From: Thalassotalea nanhaiensis
Lineage (GTDB): Bacteria; Pseudomonadota; Gammaproteobacteria; Enterobacterales; Alteromonadaceae
Reading direction: 5' to 3'
Length of the DNA stretch: 64,000 nucleotides
Assembly (NCBI RefSeq): GCF_031583575.1
Contig: NZ_CP134146.1
Location: forward strand, 248,001 to 312,000
Shown: in pieces, positions 28,358-35,795 of the stretch
Position numbering within the stretch: position 1 is the stretch's first letter
How the letters are laid out: every line of letters begins with the position of its first letter
Program-made: the position numbers and the translations under genes
The notes under the pieces: generated by a model
Told to the model about the DNA's origin: nothing
Databases searched by the model: none
The model's input: only the letters and a program-made list of their open reading frames with translations

Positions 28358-28810
28358 GTGGATTCAGATAAGAATAAATTTTTAATCATTGGTTCTATTT
28401 GCAGCGCTTTAGCTGCTTTAGTTCATTTGGGGTGTATTATTTTCGGCGCTGACTGGTATCGTTTTTTTGGTGCTGGTGAGCAAATGGCTAGAATGGCTGA
28501 AGATGGACATTGGTATCCGACTGTCGTTACATCAATTATTGTATTGGTTTTATCTATTTGGTCATTATATGGTTTGTCTGGCGCTAAGGTCCTTTTTAAG
28601 CTTCCTTTTTTAAAGCTTGGTTTAATTGTTATTTCTCTAATTTACTTAGTTCGGGGCGTAGCATTTGTAGCAATTATGCCAATGTTTCCAGAAAACAGTT
28701 TAACTTTTTGGCTGGTAAGTTCGGGTATTTGTTTATTCATAGGCATTTTATATTCAGTTGGCACTTTTCAGAGTTGGTCAACGCTAAATGTAAAAATGCC
28801 TAACAAGTAA
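28358..28810 (+). CDS. Four-helix membrane protein, cassette gene
   Basis: 150 aa from GTG 28358 with AGGGAAG upstream. Four hydrophobic segments (about residues 8-28, 50-70, 84-105, 115-135) separated by short loops. Family not recognised. The last codons and stop lie in the following attC (MPNK end). Confidence 0.65.
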   Translation: MDSDKNKFLIIGSICSALAALVHLGCIIFGADWYRFFGAGEQMARMAEDGHWYPTVVTSIIVLVLSIWSLYGLSGAKVLFKLPFLKLGLIVISLIYLVRGVAFVAIMPMFPENSLTFWLVSSGICLFIGILYSVGTFQSWSTLNVKMPNK

Positions 28811-28852
28811 CTAAAGCGAAACTGTTACTCACCGCTTAACGCGGCGTTATAA
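28798..28852 (+). other. Short attC site 11
   Basis: 55 bp from GCCTAAC to GTTATAA. Both ends are good, but the central arms are reduced: AAGTAACTAAAGCG on the left and CGCTTAACGCGGCGTTAT on the right. Confidence 0.82.
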
Positions 28853-28867
28853 AATTTTCGGAGTCAG

Positions 28868-29161
28868 ATGTTGTCAAAAGTAATTTTGAACGGGTATATA
28901 TTGATACCAGATGCAGATTTAGAAATTGTAAAAGCTGAGCTTATTGTGCATTCTAAATTGACTAAAGAAGAACCAGGATGTTTGGTATTTAACGTTACAC
29001 CAGATGATAAAAACGTAAACAAGTTTAATGTGTATGAAGAATTCATCGATCAAATCGCTTTTGATAACCACCAATCTAGAGTTAAACGTTCAAATTGGGG
29101 TAAAGTGACAAAACGGGTTACACGTGAATATCAAATTAGTTACGATGTACAAAACATATAA
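28868..29161 (+). CDS. ABM-domain (quinol monooxygenase-like) protein
   Basis: 97 aa, one antibiotic-biosynthesis-monooxygenase ferredoxin-like domain. It begins MLSKVILNGYILIPDADLEIVK, with EEPGCLVFNVTPDD and NKFNVYEEFIDQIAFDNH typical of the family (YgiN-like). Members oxidise quinols or degrade haem, and many have no known substrate. CGGAG ribosome site. The following attC is almost wholly lost. Confidence 0.82.
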   Translation: MLSKVILNGYILIPDADLEIVKAELIVHSKLTKEEPGCLVFNVTPDDKNVNKFNVYEEFIDQIAFDNHQSRVKRSNWGKVTKRVTREYQISYDVQNI

Positions 29162-29174
29162 TAAGACGTTAAAT
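29156..29174 (+). other. attC remnant 12
   Basis: ATATAATAAGACGTTAAAT: a left-box-like ATATAAT at the gene's stop followed almost immediately by a GTTAAAT core. The whole stem is deleted. Confidence 0.5.
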
Positions 29175-29200
29175 TTCAGCAAAGGATCTGTATCACTAGT

Positions 29201-29587
29201 ATGAATTTGTTTAAAAATATCATCACAAAACCTTTTGAATGGTTTATATCTATTATTGGATATTGCATATTCTCCTGTCTTTACCTGCAAATTGTGATTA
29301 CTCCGGCTATTATTCTTTCGCTATTAGGGTTAGTCGCTTTTAACTTTCTAGATTACGATTCGGTTATTAATTTGCTTTACGGCTTAGCTGTTGTCGGTTT
29401 CATTCTTGGTATTATTTGGGCTGAGCATATCCGTAAAAAATACAGTGTTTTTGGTTTTCTTGGCTATATTTCAGGGCACCCTGAGATTGACGGGTGGCAA
29501 AATCATAAAAAAGGTATCGTTTTTCGAAAAGGTAATTTAACAAGAACTTCAAGCGGGCGTTCAAATTCCATGCAAAGGAAATATTAA
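29201..29587 (+). CDS. Membrane protein with basic tail, cassette gene
   Basis: 128 aa. Two or three hydrophobic segments (about residues 13-75), then a basic hydrophilic C-terminus (GKGNLTRTSSGRSNSMQRKY-like) probably facing the cytoplasm. Family not recognised. Its stop overlaps the start of the VanZ-like gene by one base (TAATG), so the two are co-translated. Confidence 0.6.
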   Translation: MNLFKNIITKPFEWFISIIGYCIFSCLYLQIVITPAIILSLLGLVAFNFLDYDSVINLLYGLAVVGFILGIIWAEHIRKKYSVFGFLGYISGHPEIDGWQNHKKGIVFRKGNLTRTSSGRSNSMQRKY

Positions 29588-29964
29588 TGAATATATTATT
29601 CGCAACTATTAGGACTTATTGGATTGCGATAGCGCTATTTATCCTTGCAGTCATTACCGCCTTATCCCTTTATCCACTGCAAAGTTTACCTTCTGTGCCT
29701 GGTAGTGATAAAACTCATCATTTTATTGCCTATGGCGCATTGATGTTCCCTGTAGCGTTACGAAGGCCAAATAATTGGATGTTCATTGGTTTATTTTTTG
29801 TATTTTGGGGTGGTGGCATTGAGTTGGTGCAGCCCTACGTTAATCGTTATGGTGAGTGGCTTGATATGGCAGCAAATACTGGAGGTATATTTTTTGGTTT
29901 ACTTGCAGCCCAATTTATAAATTGGTTTTGGCCTGATAGCCAAAACAAAAGCAGTAAGAACTGA
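29587..29964 (+). CDS. VanZ-like membrane protein, cassette gene
   Basis: 125 aa with four hydrophobic segments. SDKTHHFIAYGALMFPVALRR and the FWGGGIELVQPYVNRYGEWLDMAANTGG region match the VanZ-like family. VanZ itself gives low-level teicoplanin resistance, but most VanZ-like proteins have unknown roles. It is coupled to the preceding membrane-protein gene by TAATG. Confidence 0.78.
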   Translation: MNILFATIRTYWIAIALFILAVITALSLYPLQSLPSVPGSDKTHHFIAYGALMFPVALRRPNNWMFIGLFFVFWGGGIELVQPYVNRYGEWLDMAANTGGIFFGLLAAQFINWFWPDSQNKSSKN

Positions 29965-29987
29965 ACCATTTGGATATTGAACGTTAA

Positions 29988-30015
29988 TCATAACAAATCC
30001 AATAGCTCGTTATAT
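29988..30015 (+). other. attC remnant 13
   Basis: 28 bp: TCATAAC followed by AAATCCAATAGCTC and core GTTATAT. Only the outer boxes remain. Confidence 0.6.
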
Positions 30016-30027
30016 TAAGGAAGAACC

Positions 30028-30462
30028 ATGCAATTAACACCGTTTCATATAGCAATTCAAGTTCGTGATATTGATGAGGCCAGAGACTTCTACGGAGCTA
30101 AGATGGGGCTTTCTGAAGGTAGAAGTTCGGAACATTGGATTGATTTTAATATGTTTGGTCACCAATTTGTAACGCACCTTAATTCACAATTGGGTAAAAC
30201 TGGAAAAATCACCAATATTTCAAATCCAGTAGACGGACATGGAGTTCCAGTTCCTCATTATGGTGTTGTCATGAATTTTGACGATTGGGAGATCTTCGCC
30301 AAAAAAGTTAGCACATTCATCGATGATTTTATTATTGAACCTTATGTTCGGTTTAAAGGTGAGCCCGGAGAGCAAGGTACTATGTTTTTTTCAGACCCTT
30401 CAGGAAATGCTTTAGAGTTTAAAGCATTTAAAAATATTGAGCAGGAGTTGTTCGCCAAGTAA
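30028..30462 (+). CDS. VOC (glyoxalase-fold) protein, cassette gene
   Basis: 144 aa, one vicinal-oxygen-chelate domain pair: FHIAIQVRDIDEARDFYGAKMGLSEGR at the N-terminus, HGVPVPHYGVVMNFDDW in the middle and EQGTMFFSDPSGNALEFKAF at the end. Potential metal ligands are the N-terminal His and the C-terminal Glu. Possible roles are dioxygenase, isomerase or antibiotic-binding protein. Start follows AAGGAAG. Confidence 0.82.
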   Translation: MQLTPFHIAIQVRDIDEARDFYGAKMGLSEGRSSEHWIDFNMFGHQFVTHLNSQLGKTGKITNISNPVDGHGVPVPHYGVVMNFDDWEIFAKKVSTFIDDFIIEPYVRFKGEPGEQGTMFFSDPSGNALEFKAFKNIEQELFAK

Positions 30463-30470
30463 GTATTGTG

Positions 30471-30564
30471 TATTAGGCAATCAAGCAGAGTAAAATACGC
30501 TTTGTATTTGCTCTGCCGTCGCAATTTCTGTCAACAATTCTTCTTATTAATTGGTCATTATGTA
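30471..30564 (+). other. Degenerate attC site 14
   Basis: The hairpin arms GCAGAG and CTCTGC (30485-30516) are well paired, and the right end reads TTATTAATTGGTCATTATGT. Both terminal boxes are mutated: TTAGGC in place of TAACAAGC, and CATTATG for GTTATG. Confidence 0.72.
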
Positions 30565-30634
30565 TACATCAAAGTTGAGTGTGTTACTTTAGGTCTGAAC
30601 AAATTAAAATTTTAATAAAAACAAAGGAATGTAT

Positions 30635-31075
30635 ATGAAAAATTTAACTTTAGTCGCTTTCGTTCTTGTTACCCTATCAACCGGTAGTTTGGCGAAGAAT
30701 AAGCATTTTTACGCCGATGTACAGGTTACAGATATAAGCCCAACGAGTGACTTCATTTGGAAACGTGCCAATCAAAATACCCCTAAATATCCAATAGAAC
30801 TCGCACGTTCTGGAATTAGAGGGTGTGCGGTTCTATCTTTCGATATTTCAGAATCAGGTGAAACTGAGAATGTAGAAATCATTAGCTCAGTACCTAAAAA
30901 ACACCTTGGTAAGTACTCTCGTAAAATGCTAAAAAAATGGAAATGGGTTCCTGTTTCAGCAGTAGAGTTTACTTCTGAAAAAAGAACTTTAAGGTTGGAT
31001 TTTTGCATGGGTGAAGAATCAACGGAGCAATCCCAACAAGCGTGTAAACAACAAACACAATTAGCATGTGGCTAA
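30635..31075 (+). CDS. Secreted TonB C-terminal-like protein
   Basis: 146 aa from ATG 30635, chosen for the AAAGGA site 7 nt upstream rather than ATG 30629. Signal peptide KNLTLVAFVLVTLSTGSLA. The rest is a TonB C-terminal fold: PKYPIELARSGIRGCAVLSF, ISESGETENVEIISSVPKK and a final W-rich strand KKWKWVPV. It lacks the proline-rich linker and membrane anchor of true TonB, so it is unlikely to transmit energy. The same domain ends the M56 protein at 13.6 kb. Confidence 0.75.
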   Translation: MKNLTLVAFVLVTLSTGSLAKNKHFYADVQVTDISPTSDFIWKRANQNTPKYPIELARSGIRGCAVLSFDISESGETENVEIISSVPKKHLGKYSRKMLKKWKWVPVSAVEFTSEKRTLRLDFCMGEESTEQSQQACKQQTQLACG

Positions 31076-31077
31076 TT

Positions 31078-31107
31078 CAGTAATAAGAATTTAAAGCGGA
31101 CGATCCA
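31078..31107 (+). other. Left-half attC remnant 15
   Basis: CAGTAATAAGAATTTAAAGCGG matches the left end of attC 10 (AACAAGAATTTAAAGCGG) and then breaks off into the next gene start. The right half is deleted. Confidence 0.6.
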
Positions 31108-32216
31108 TGCTCATAAAACTAGTAACTAAACTCTTGATACTCGTATCTATCAGTAATTTTTGTTTTGCTGAACAAGCTAACTTTGACTCACAAAAAATAG
31201 ATAAGCACATTCTAAAATATGTCGAAGAAGAAGACTTCAGAGGAGTTGTGTTAGTTGCTAAAGAAGGGAAGGTACTCTTTAAATCTGCATACGGTAATGC
31301 AGATGACAGCAACAAAACACTTAATACTGTTAATAATAAATTTTTGATAGGCTCTCTTACAAAATCATTTACTGCTGTTACTGTTATGAAGTTAGTGGAT
31401 GAAGGTAAATTAAATTTAAATGCTCCATTAGCGACCTATATACCGAAATTAAATACCAATATAAGTAAAAATTTAACGTTACACCTGTTACTTAAACACC
31501 AATCTGGACTTCCTCAGCATTTAGAAAGAATAGTTAGTTTCGAAGAAAAGGATGTTTCTTCAGATGAAATCTTAGACATAATTAATACCGCTAGCTTAGC
31601 TTTTACTCCAGGAAAACAATATCAATATTCAAATTTAAACTATCACTTAGCCGCCATTGCAATAGAAAACGTAATGGCAAAGACGTACGCAGAAGTTCTT
31701 CAAGAGAAAATATTTATCCCCTTAAACATGAAAAATTCAGGTGTGGAGCGTTTAAGTAATATTCCAGCTAATAGGTCAAACGGTTACCGAAAGGGAGTGT
31801 TGGGTATAAATAGAGACGAAAATATAGTGTCTTATGCCTTAGGTTCTGGGGATATTTATTCTACAGTTGACGATTTATTAAATTGGGAGCAATCCTTATA
31901 CAGCAGCAAACTTTTATCAGAAGAAAGTCAAAAACTATTGTTCGCTGGTGAGAGCCAAGAGTTTGGAAATTATGGGTATGGATTTAGGATACAAAAGTAT
32001 CAGAGAGCAAGTACCGAAAGTAAAGGAACCTTAACAAGGCACGGTGGCTCTATGAATGGGTTTCTGTCGAATTTGCACCGTTATACAGATGACAAACTTA
32101 CGGTAATTATATTAGCGAATATACGCAGTTTTCCTATCAGAAATTTAACCTTTGAGCTCAAGGAGATAGCATTGGGTTTGGATGTTGGCGATCGCAATAG
32201 GAAGAGGTTTGAGTGA
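31107..32216 (+). CDS. Beta-lactamase-fold serine hydrolase
   Basis: 369 aa with signal peptide (cleavage near CFA-E). Class C beta-lactamase/penicillin-binding-like fold: S83-x-x-K86 in GSLTKSFTAV, Y174-S-N176 in YQYSNLNYHLAA, and RHGGSMNGF in the KTG position (HGG form). The HGG form suggests an esterase or peptidase rather than a beta-lactamase. The stop overlaps the next gene's GTG start (GTGA). Confidence 0.85.
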   Translation: MLIKLVTKLLILVSISNFCFAEQANFDSQKIDKHILKYVEEEDFRGVVLVAKEGKVLFKSAYGNADDSNKTLNTVNNKFLIGSLTKSFTAVTVMKLVDEGKLNLNAPLATYIPKLNTNISKNLTLHLLLKHQSGLPQHLERIVSFEEKDVSSDEILDIINTASLAFTPGKQYQYSNLNYHLAAIAIENVMAKTYAEVLQEKIFIPLNMKNSGVERLSNIPANRSNGYRKGVLGINRDENIVSYALGSGDIYSTVDDLLNWEQSLYSSKLLSEESQKLLFAGESQEFGNYGYGFRIQKYQRASTESKGTLTRHGGSMNGFLSNLHRYTDDKLTVIILANIRSFPIRNLTFELKEIALGLDVGDRNRKRFE

Positions 32217-33046
32217 AGTTTCGACTGTTTATATTACTGTTAATTAGTACTGGCCAGATGGTCGGTGCTAAAGAGGAGAGTTCTTTTGAAATACCTCGAA
32301 GCAGTATCACCAATATTAAAGATCCTGACTCTGGGAGAGTTTACCCTCTTTTTATAAAACTACCTCGTTCTTATAGTTACAATAGCGAAAAATCATATCC
32401 CGTTATCTACTTAACTGATGCTTTATATAGTTTTCAAATCGTATCTGGAGCCACTCGATTTCCAATGAATACGGGCAAAATGCAAGAAGCAATAATTGTA
32501 GGTATATCATACTCAAAGGGTTCAGGTGGGCATGCAAGTCGAGTTCGTGATTATACTCACATTGAAGACCGAAGCTGGAAGTATCAAACCGGAAAAGCAA
32601 AAGAGCATATTAGTTTTATTGAAAAATCAGTTTTCTCTTTCATTGAAAAAAACTACAGAGTAAATGAGTCTAGGACTTTTGTAGGCAATTCACTGGGTGG
32701 GCTACTTGGCGCATACATATTGTTTACTAAACCTGATATGTTTAATAACTATATCTTAGGTAGTCCATCGGTGTGGTTTAAAGATCATGACATCCTTAAA
32801 ATTAAAACAAAACCTAATGTTAATAAACATAAGGTTTTTATTGCTGTTGGAGCTAATGAAACGCTTGAACTAGATTCACCAAAATACGATATGGTAGAAG
32901 GTTCAAAGAAACTTGAATTAAAGTTATCGGGTGAGCTATTCCCTAATACAAAAGTAAAATTATTGACTATTCAAGACGCAAACCATGAAACTGCGTTTCC
33001 AACAACTGCAATTCAGGGTTTGTATTGGCTGTTTAAAGAATCGTGA
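32213..33046 (+). CDS. Secreted alpha/beta hydrolase (IroE/Fes-like)
   Basis: 277 aa from GTG 32213, overlapping the previous stop by four bases, so translation is coupled. Signal peptide KFRLFILLLISTGQMVGA. Esterase-D/IroE-like fold: nucleophile S160 in VGNSLGGLLGAY, LGSPSVWF after it, and the catalytic His in DANHETAFP. Related enzymes hydrolyse siderophore or other esters. Here it is paired with a beta-lactamase-fold hydrolase, both periplasmic. Confidence 0.83.
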   Translation: MKFRLFILLLISTGQMVGAKEESSFEIPRSSITNIKDPDSGRVYPLFIKLPRSYSYNSEKSYPVIYLTDALYSFQIVSGATRFPMNTGKMQEAIIVGISYSKGSGGHASRVRDYTHIEDRSWKYQTGKAKEHISFIEKSVFSFIEKNYRVNESRTFVGNSLGGLLGAYILFTKPDMFNNYILGSPSVWFKDHDILKIKTKPNVNKHKVFIAVGANETLELDSPKYDMVEGSKKLELKLSGELFPNTKVKLLTIQDANHETAFPTTAIQGLYWLFKES

Positions 33047-33053
33047 AAATAGC

Positions 33054-33112
33054 GTATCAATAAGCTGTTCAACAAGGGCAATATGTTTATCAATAATGTA
33101 AGTTTGTTATCA
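33054..33112 (+). other. Degenerate short attC site 16
   Basis: About 59 bp from TATCAAT (mutated R box) followed by AAGCTGTTCAACAAGGGCAA to core GTTATCA. Much of the right stem is missing. Confidence 0.65.
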
Positions 33113-33126
33113 GCTTTGGAGGGGAA

Positions 33127-33564
33127 ATGAAAAAGGGACTTACGGAAATATTTGAAGTTGATTCGGTATTAAAAACGTTAGCTCTTTGCATACTAACTGT
33201 TGGCTCATATTTAATTTATAAGCTGTATCGTTTCTCAAACCAAATCAACCAACATACAGAACTTAAAATATCTAACATTTTTATTTCTATAACCGTTTTT
33301 TTATTTACTGTGTCATTAGTTAGTTTAATTTATGGTTTAGTTAACCTTGATGATCTAACCATTTTAAAAAGCTCTATTGGAATTCATATGGTTTCAAGTG
33401 TTTTTGATGTAACTTGGATAATTATGGTGCGTAATAGAATTAACTTAATTTCGGGCTCTAACAAAGGTGACAAACTTTGGTTAAATCCGCTTGTTACGTC
33501 AATTTTTCATGTTATCTATATGCAACATAAAATCAATCAAGGCTCGGTGAAAAATACAATGTAA
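33127..33564 (+). CDS. Membrane protein, cassette gene
   Basis: 145 aa with three hydrophobic segments (about residues 16-31, 47-70, 82-100). KTLALCILTVGSYLIYKLYRFSNQIN resembles the start of DUF4234-like proteins, a weak call. GGAGGGG precedes the ATG. Function unknown. Confidence 0.6.
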   Translation: MKKGLTEIFEVDSVLKTLALCILTVGSYLIYKLYRFSNQINQHTELKISNIFISITVFLFTVSLVSLIYGLVNLDDLTILKSSIGIHMVSSVFDVTWIIMVRNRINLISGSNKGDKLWLNPLVTSIFHVIYMQHKINQGSVKNTM

Positions 33565-33654
33565 AAGGCAATCAAATAGACAAATAACCGTTGGATTTTG
33601 CTCTTCCTCGTTATTCCAGCCAACTATTATTTACCAATTAACAAGTCATTATAT
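33560..33654 (+). other. Degenerate attC site 17
   Basis: About 95 bp. Arms CGTTGG and CCAAC-like (AGCCAACTA) and the right end ACCAATTAACAAGTCATTATAT remain, but the core is ATTATAT instead of GTTATAT, and the R box is mutated. Confidence 0.75.
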
Positions 33655-33669
33655 CTCTAGGAGCTTGAA

Positions 33670-34173
33670 TTGATTATTGCTGAAACAGAAAGATTATGTA
33701 TCCGTCAAATTACCAATGAGGATGCTAAAAACCTATCAAAAGTGTTAGCTGATCCTGAAGTAATGCGATACTCGACAGTAGGTGTTCATACAGAAAAACA
33801 GATTTATGATTATATAGATAATTGTAAAAAACAATATGACTTGACTGGTTATGGACATTGGGCAATTTATAACTGTATCACTGATGAGTTTGTTGGGGTA
33901 TGCGGCCTCAACAAACATCAAGTGGACTCTGATGATGTTATACATATAAATTATCGTCTTGCTACTGATCAACAAGGTAAAGGCTATGCTGTTGAGTCGA
34001 CACTTGGCGTTTTAGATTTTGCTAAAAGAATACTAAAAATTAACGCTGTTTACGCACTAATAGAGCCTGAAAATACTAGCTCTGTTAACGTTGTAAATAA
34101 AACAGGCTTCCAATTCATTAAATCTTCTGTGTTTCGTGGATTCGCTATAGATATTTATCAAGTGGTTTTATAA
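33670..34173 (+). CDS. GNAT acetyltransferase (RimJ/RimL-like)
   Basis: 167 aa from TTG 33670, supported by TAGGAG 6 nt upstream. It begins MIIAETERLCIRQITNEDAK, with acetyl-CoA loop YRLATDQQGKGYAVES and the C-terminal ALIEPENTSSVNVVNKTGF typical of the RimJ/RimL/Ard-type subgroup. Likely acetylates an amine on a protein terminus, polyamine or small molecule; target unknown. Confidence 0.85.
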   Translation: MIIAETERLCIRQITNEDAKNLSKVLADPEVMRYSTVGVHTEKQIYDYIDNCKKQYDLTGYGHWAIYNCITDEFVGVCGLNKHQVDSDDVIHINYRLATDQQGKGYAVESTLGVLDFAKRILKINAVYALIEPENTSSVNVVNKTGFQFIKSSVFRGFAIDIYQVVL

Positions 34174-34179
34174 GACGAG

Positions 34180-34266
34180 ATATAACAAACTGTTAAATCA
34201 AGAAAAATACAGTTAATGTATTTCGCTTAGCAACAATTTTTTTGCCTATCAACTAGGGCGTTATGT
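34180..34266 (+). other. attC site 18
   Basis: 87 bp from ATATAAC to GTTATGT, right end GCCTATCAACTAGGGCGTTAT. Well preserved and similar to site 9. Confidence 0.9.
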
Positions 34267-34285
34267 ATTTATTTCAGGAGTTAGA

Positions 34286-34477
34286 ATGATTAATAAGTTT
34301 ATTGGGGTTGTACTTATTATTGCAGGTGTAATTATAGCTATGTGGGGCTACGATATTTATGACTCAGCAAGTTCACAGTTTAGTCGAGCATTAAGTGGTG
34401 ATACCCCTTTAGAAGCTTGGGCAGGTATGGTTGGAGGCGTGATTTCAATTTTAATTGGTATTACTAGGCTAAAGTAA
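34286..34477 (+). CDS. 63-aa membrane protein, cassette gene
   Basis: Two hydrophobic segments (about residues 4-22 and 44-60) flanking a polar, serine-rich loop (YDSASSQFSRALSGDTP). CAGGAG lies upstream. Resembles small DUF3185-type membrane proteins in size and layout, without certainty. Confidence 0.6.
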   Translation: MINKFIGVVLIIAGVIIAMWGYDIYDSASSQFSRALSGDTPLEAWAGMVGGVISILIGITRLK

Positions 34478-34595
34478 TACCAAATTGTTATGGTTAAACA
34501 GGTGAAAATCTGTTCAAGTGGAAAAACACATAAGCTCATTTTCTCTGTGCTAAACATTTTAGCATGCATAAATTAGTCACTTATTGGCATTAGGG
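34477..34595 (+). other. Degenerate attC site 19
   Basis: About 119 bp. A left end resembling ACCAAATTGTTATGGTTAAACAGG and a right end TTATTGGCATTAGGG with core ATTAGGG for GTTAGGG. Inner arms TTTTAGCA and TGCTAAA are present. Confidence 0.6.
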
Positions 34596-34615
34596 CTTAC
34601 ACAAAGGAATATTAA

Positions 34616-35032
34616 ATGAATAGAGTCGCACGATGCACTTGTGGCGATTTAAGCATCAAAGTTCAAGGTGAGCCTAAATTATCTTTGGCTTGTAATTGTG
34701 TTAATTGCCAAAGAAGAACAGGGTCGGTTTTTGGTGTAAGTGCTTATTTTGATAATAACTCCATCATAGAGAAAACAGGGTGCCCAAGTCATTTTCAAGG
34801 AGAAAGTGATAGTGGAAAAAAAATAACGACATCATTTTGCTCAAAATGTGGCTCAACTGTATTTTGGGAGGCCGACTTTTTCCATGGCCTAGTTGGCATA
34901 GCCGTTGGGTGTTTCTCAGATCCTGATTTTCCCGAACCATCAACTGCTGCTTGGACTGATTCAAAACATAAGTGGGTAAGTTTTCCTGAATATTGGCATT
35001 GTTTGAAAAAGCAGGAGTCAAAAAATGCTTAA
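34616..35032 (+). CDS. GFA/CENP-V-like zinc protein, cassette gene
   Basis: 138 aa. Zinc ligands in the order C-x-C (RCTCGDLSI), C-x-C-x2-C (ACNCVNCQRRTG) and C-x2-C (FCSKCGSTVFW) define the GFA (glutathione-dependent formaldehyde-activating-like) fold. Most such proteins have no proven activity. AAAGGAA site before the start. Confidence 0.88.
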   Translation: MNRVARCTCGDLSIKVQGEPKLSLACNCVNCQRRTGSVFGVSAYFDNNSIIEKTGCPSHFQGESDSGKKITTSFCSKCGSTVFWEADFFHGLVGIAVGCFSDPDFPEPSTAAWTDSKHKWVSFPEYWHCLKKQESKNA

Positions 35033-35049
35033 TAAATGCAAAAACATTC

Positions 35050-35121
35050 GCCTAACGATGGTTGTCGAACGTTTCTCAATTTTTAAACAACGAATATTTG
35101 CCTCTTAGTTGGGCAATTCAG
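35050..35121 (+). other. Degenerate attC site 20
   Basis: About 72 bp. GCCTAAC start, arms GGTTGTCG and CAACGA, right end TTAGTTGGGCAATTCAG where the core G-T-T is replaced by AATT. Probably inactive. Confidence 0.65.
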
Positions 35122-35157
35122 CCCCTTGGCGCTCAATGTAAATAGAAGGCGAAATAA

Positions 35158-35430
35158 ATGAAATTATTTGATAAAGCGAAAGAAATTACCGATAAAGTTA
35201 CTGAATCAGTAACTTCGTTTAGCAGTGATGAAGTCATTGCCAATACGCTTATTAAGGCGATTGGCAAGCAAGAAAAGGTTAATGCAATTTTAAAAGAAAA
35301 AGGCTGTAATTATCGGGTAGCAGATATTGAACTTGGTATGGGGGTTCCTCCATCAGTTACTTTTGGCGTTCGCAGGGTCGATGAACCCAACGCTTCAGAA
35401 AAAAATTCAATGGAAATCAGTGAACAATAG
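35158..35430 (+). CDS. 90-aa hypothetical protein, cassette gene
   Basis: Soluble, no signal peptide. An N-terminal amphipathic helix (MKLFDKAKEITDKVTESVTSF), then an alpha/beta region ending in VTFGVRRVDEP. Family not recognised. No recognisable attC separates it from the next gene. Confidence 0.55.
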   Translation: MKLFDKAKEITDKVTESVTSFSSDEVIANTLIKAIGKQEKVNAILKEKGCNYRVADIELGMGVPPSVTFGVRRVDEPNASEKNSMEISEQ

Positions 35431-35487
35431 AAGTCAGTGCACACGCAACTTAGTTAATTTAAATATTGAATGCCTGGAGATTCATTT

Positions 35488-35736
35488 ATGCGACACAAAT
35501 CAATAAAGACATTAGGCGTTCTAATCGCTTTTTTTACGGCAGCATTCAGCGTAAACGCTGCTGAATTAACACATGGAGAAGCACAAGCTGCTATTCGTAG
35601 CGCAGATTTTGCCTGTAACCATGTGATTAATCTGAAAAGCAGTGGCGACAATACTTGGATGGTGAAATGTAACTCCGGAATATTTAGTATCACGCGCGAT
35701 AAGAACGGTAAATTTACTGTCAGCCAGGTTGAATAA
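35488..35736 (+). CDS. Small secreted protein, cassette gene
   Basis: 82 aa from ATG 35488, preferred because GGAGA lies just upstream and the signal peptide (KSIKTLGVLIAFFTAAFSVNA) then starts normally. The mature part is about 59 aa with two cysteines (FACNH and VKCNS). Family not recognised; periplasmic. Confidence 0.6.
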   Translation: MRHKSIKTLGVLIAFFTAAFSVNAAELTHGEAQAAIRSADFACNHVINLKSSGDNTWMVKCNSGIFSITRDKNGKFTVSQVE

Positions 35737-35751
35737 ATGCATATACAGTTT

Positions 35752-35788
35752 CTTATAACTTGCTTAAGGCTGAAAATGGAATTAGAGG
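35752..35788 (+). other. Very short attC-like site 21
   Basis: CTTATAAC followed by TTGCTTAAGGC and ATTAGAGG: left box and a mutated core (ATTAGAG for GTTAGAG) only 36 bp apart. Confidence 0.5.
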
Positions 35789-35795
35789 GTAGGCT

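Noticed and set aside
31107-32216. Calling the serine hydrolase a class C beta-lactamase
   Set aside because: The KTG position is HGG, and the protein fits esterase/peptidase relatives better; fold alone does not show resistance.
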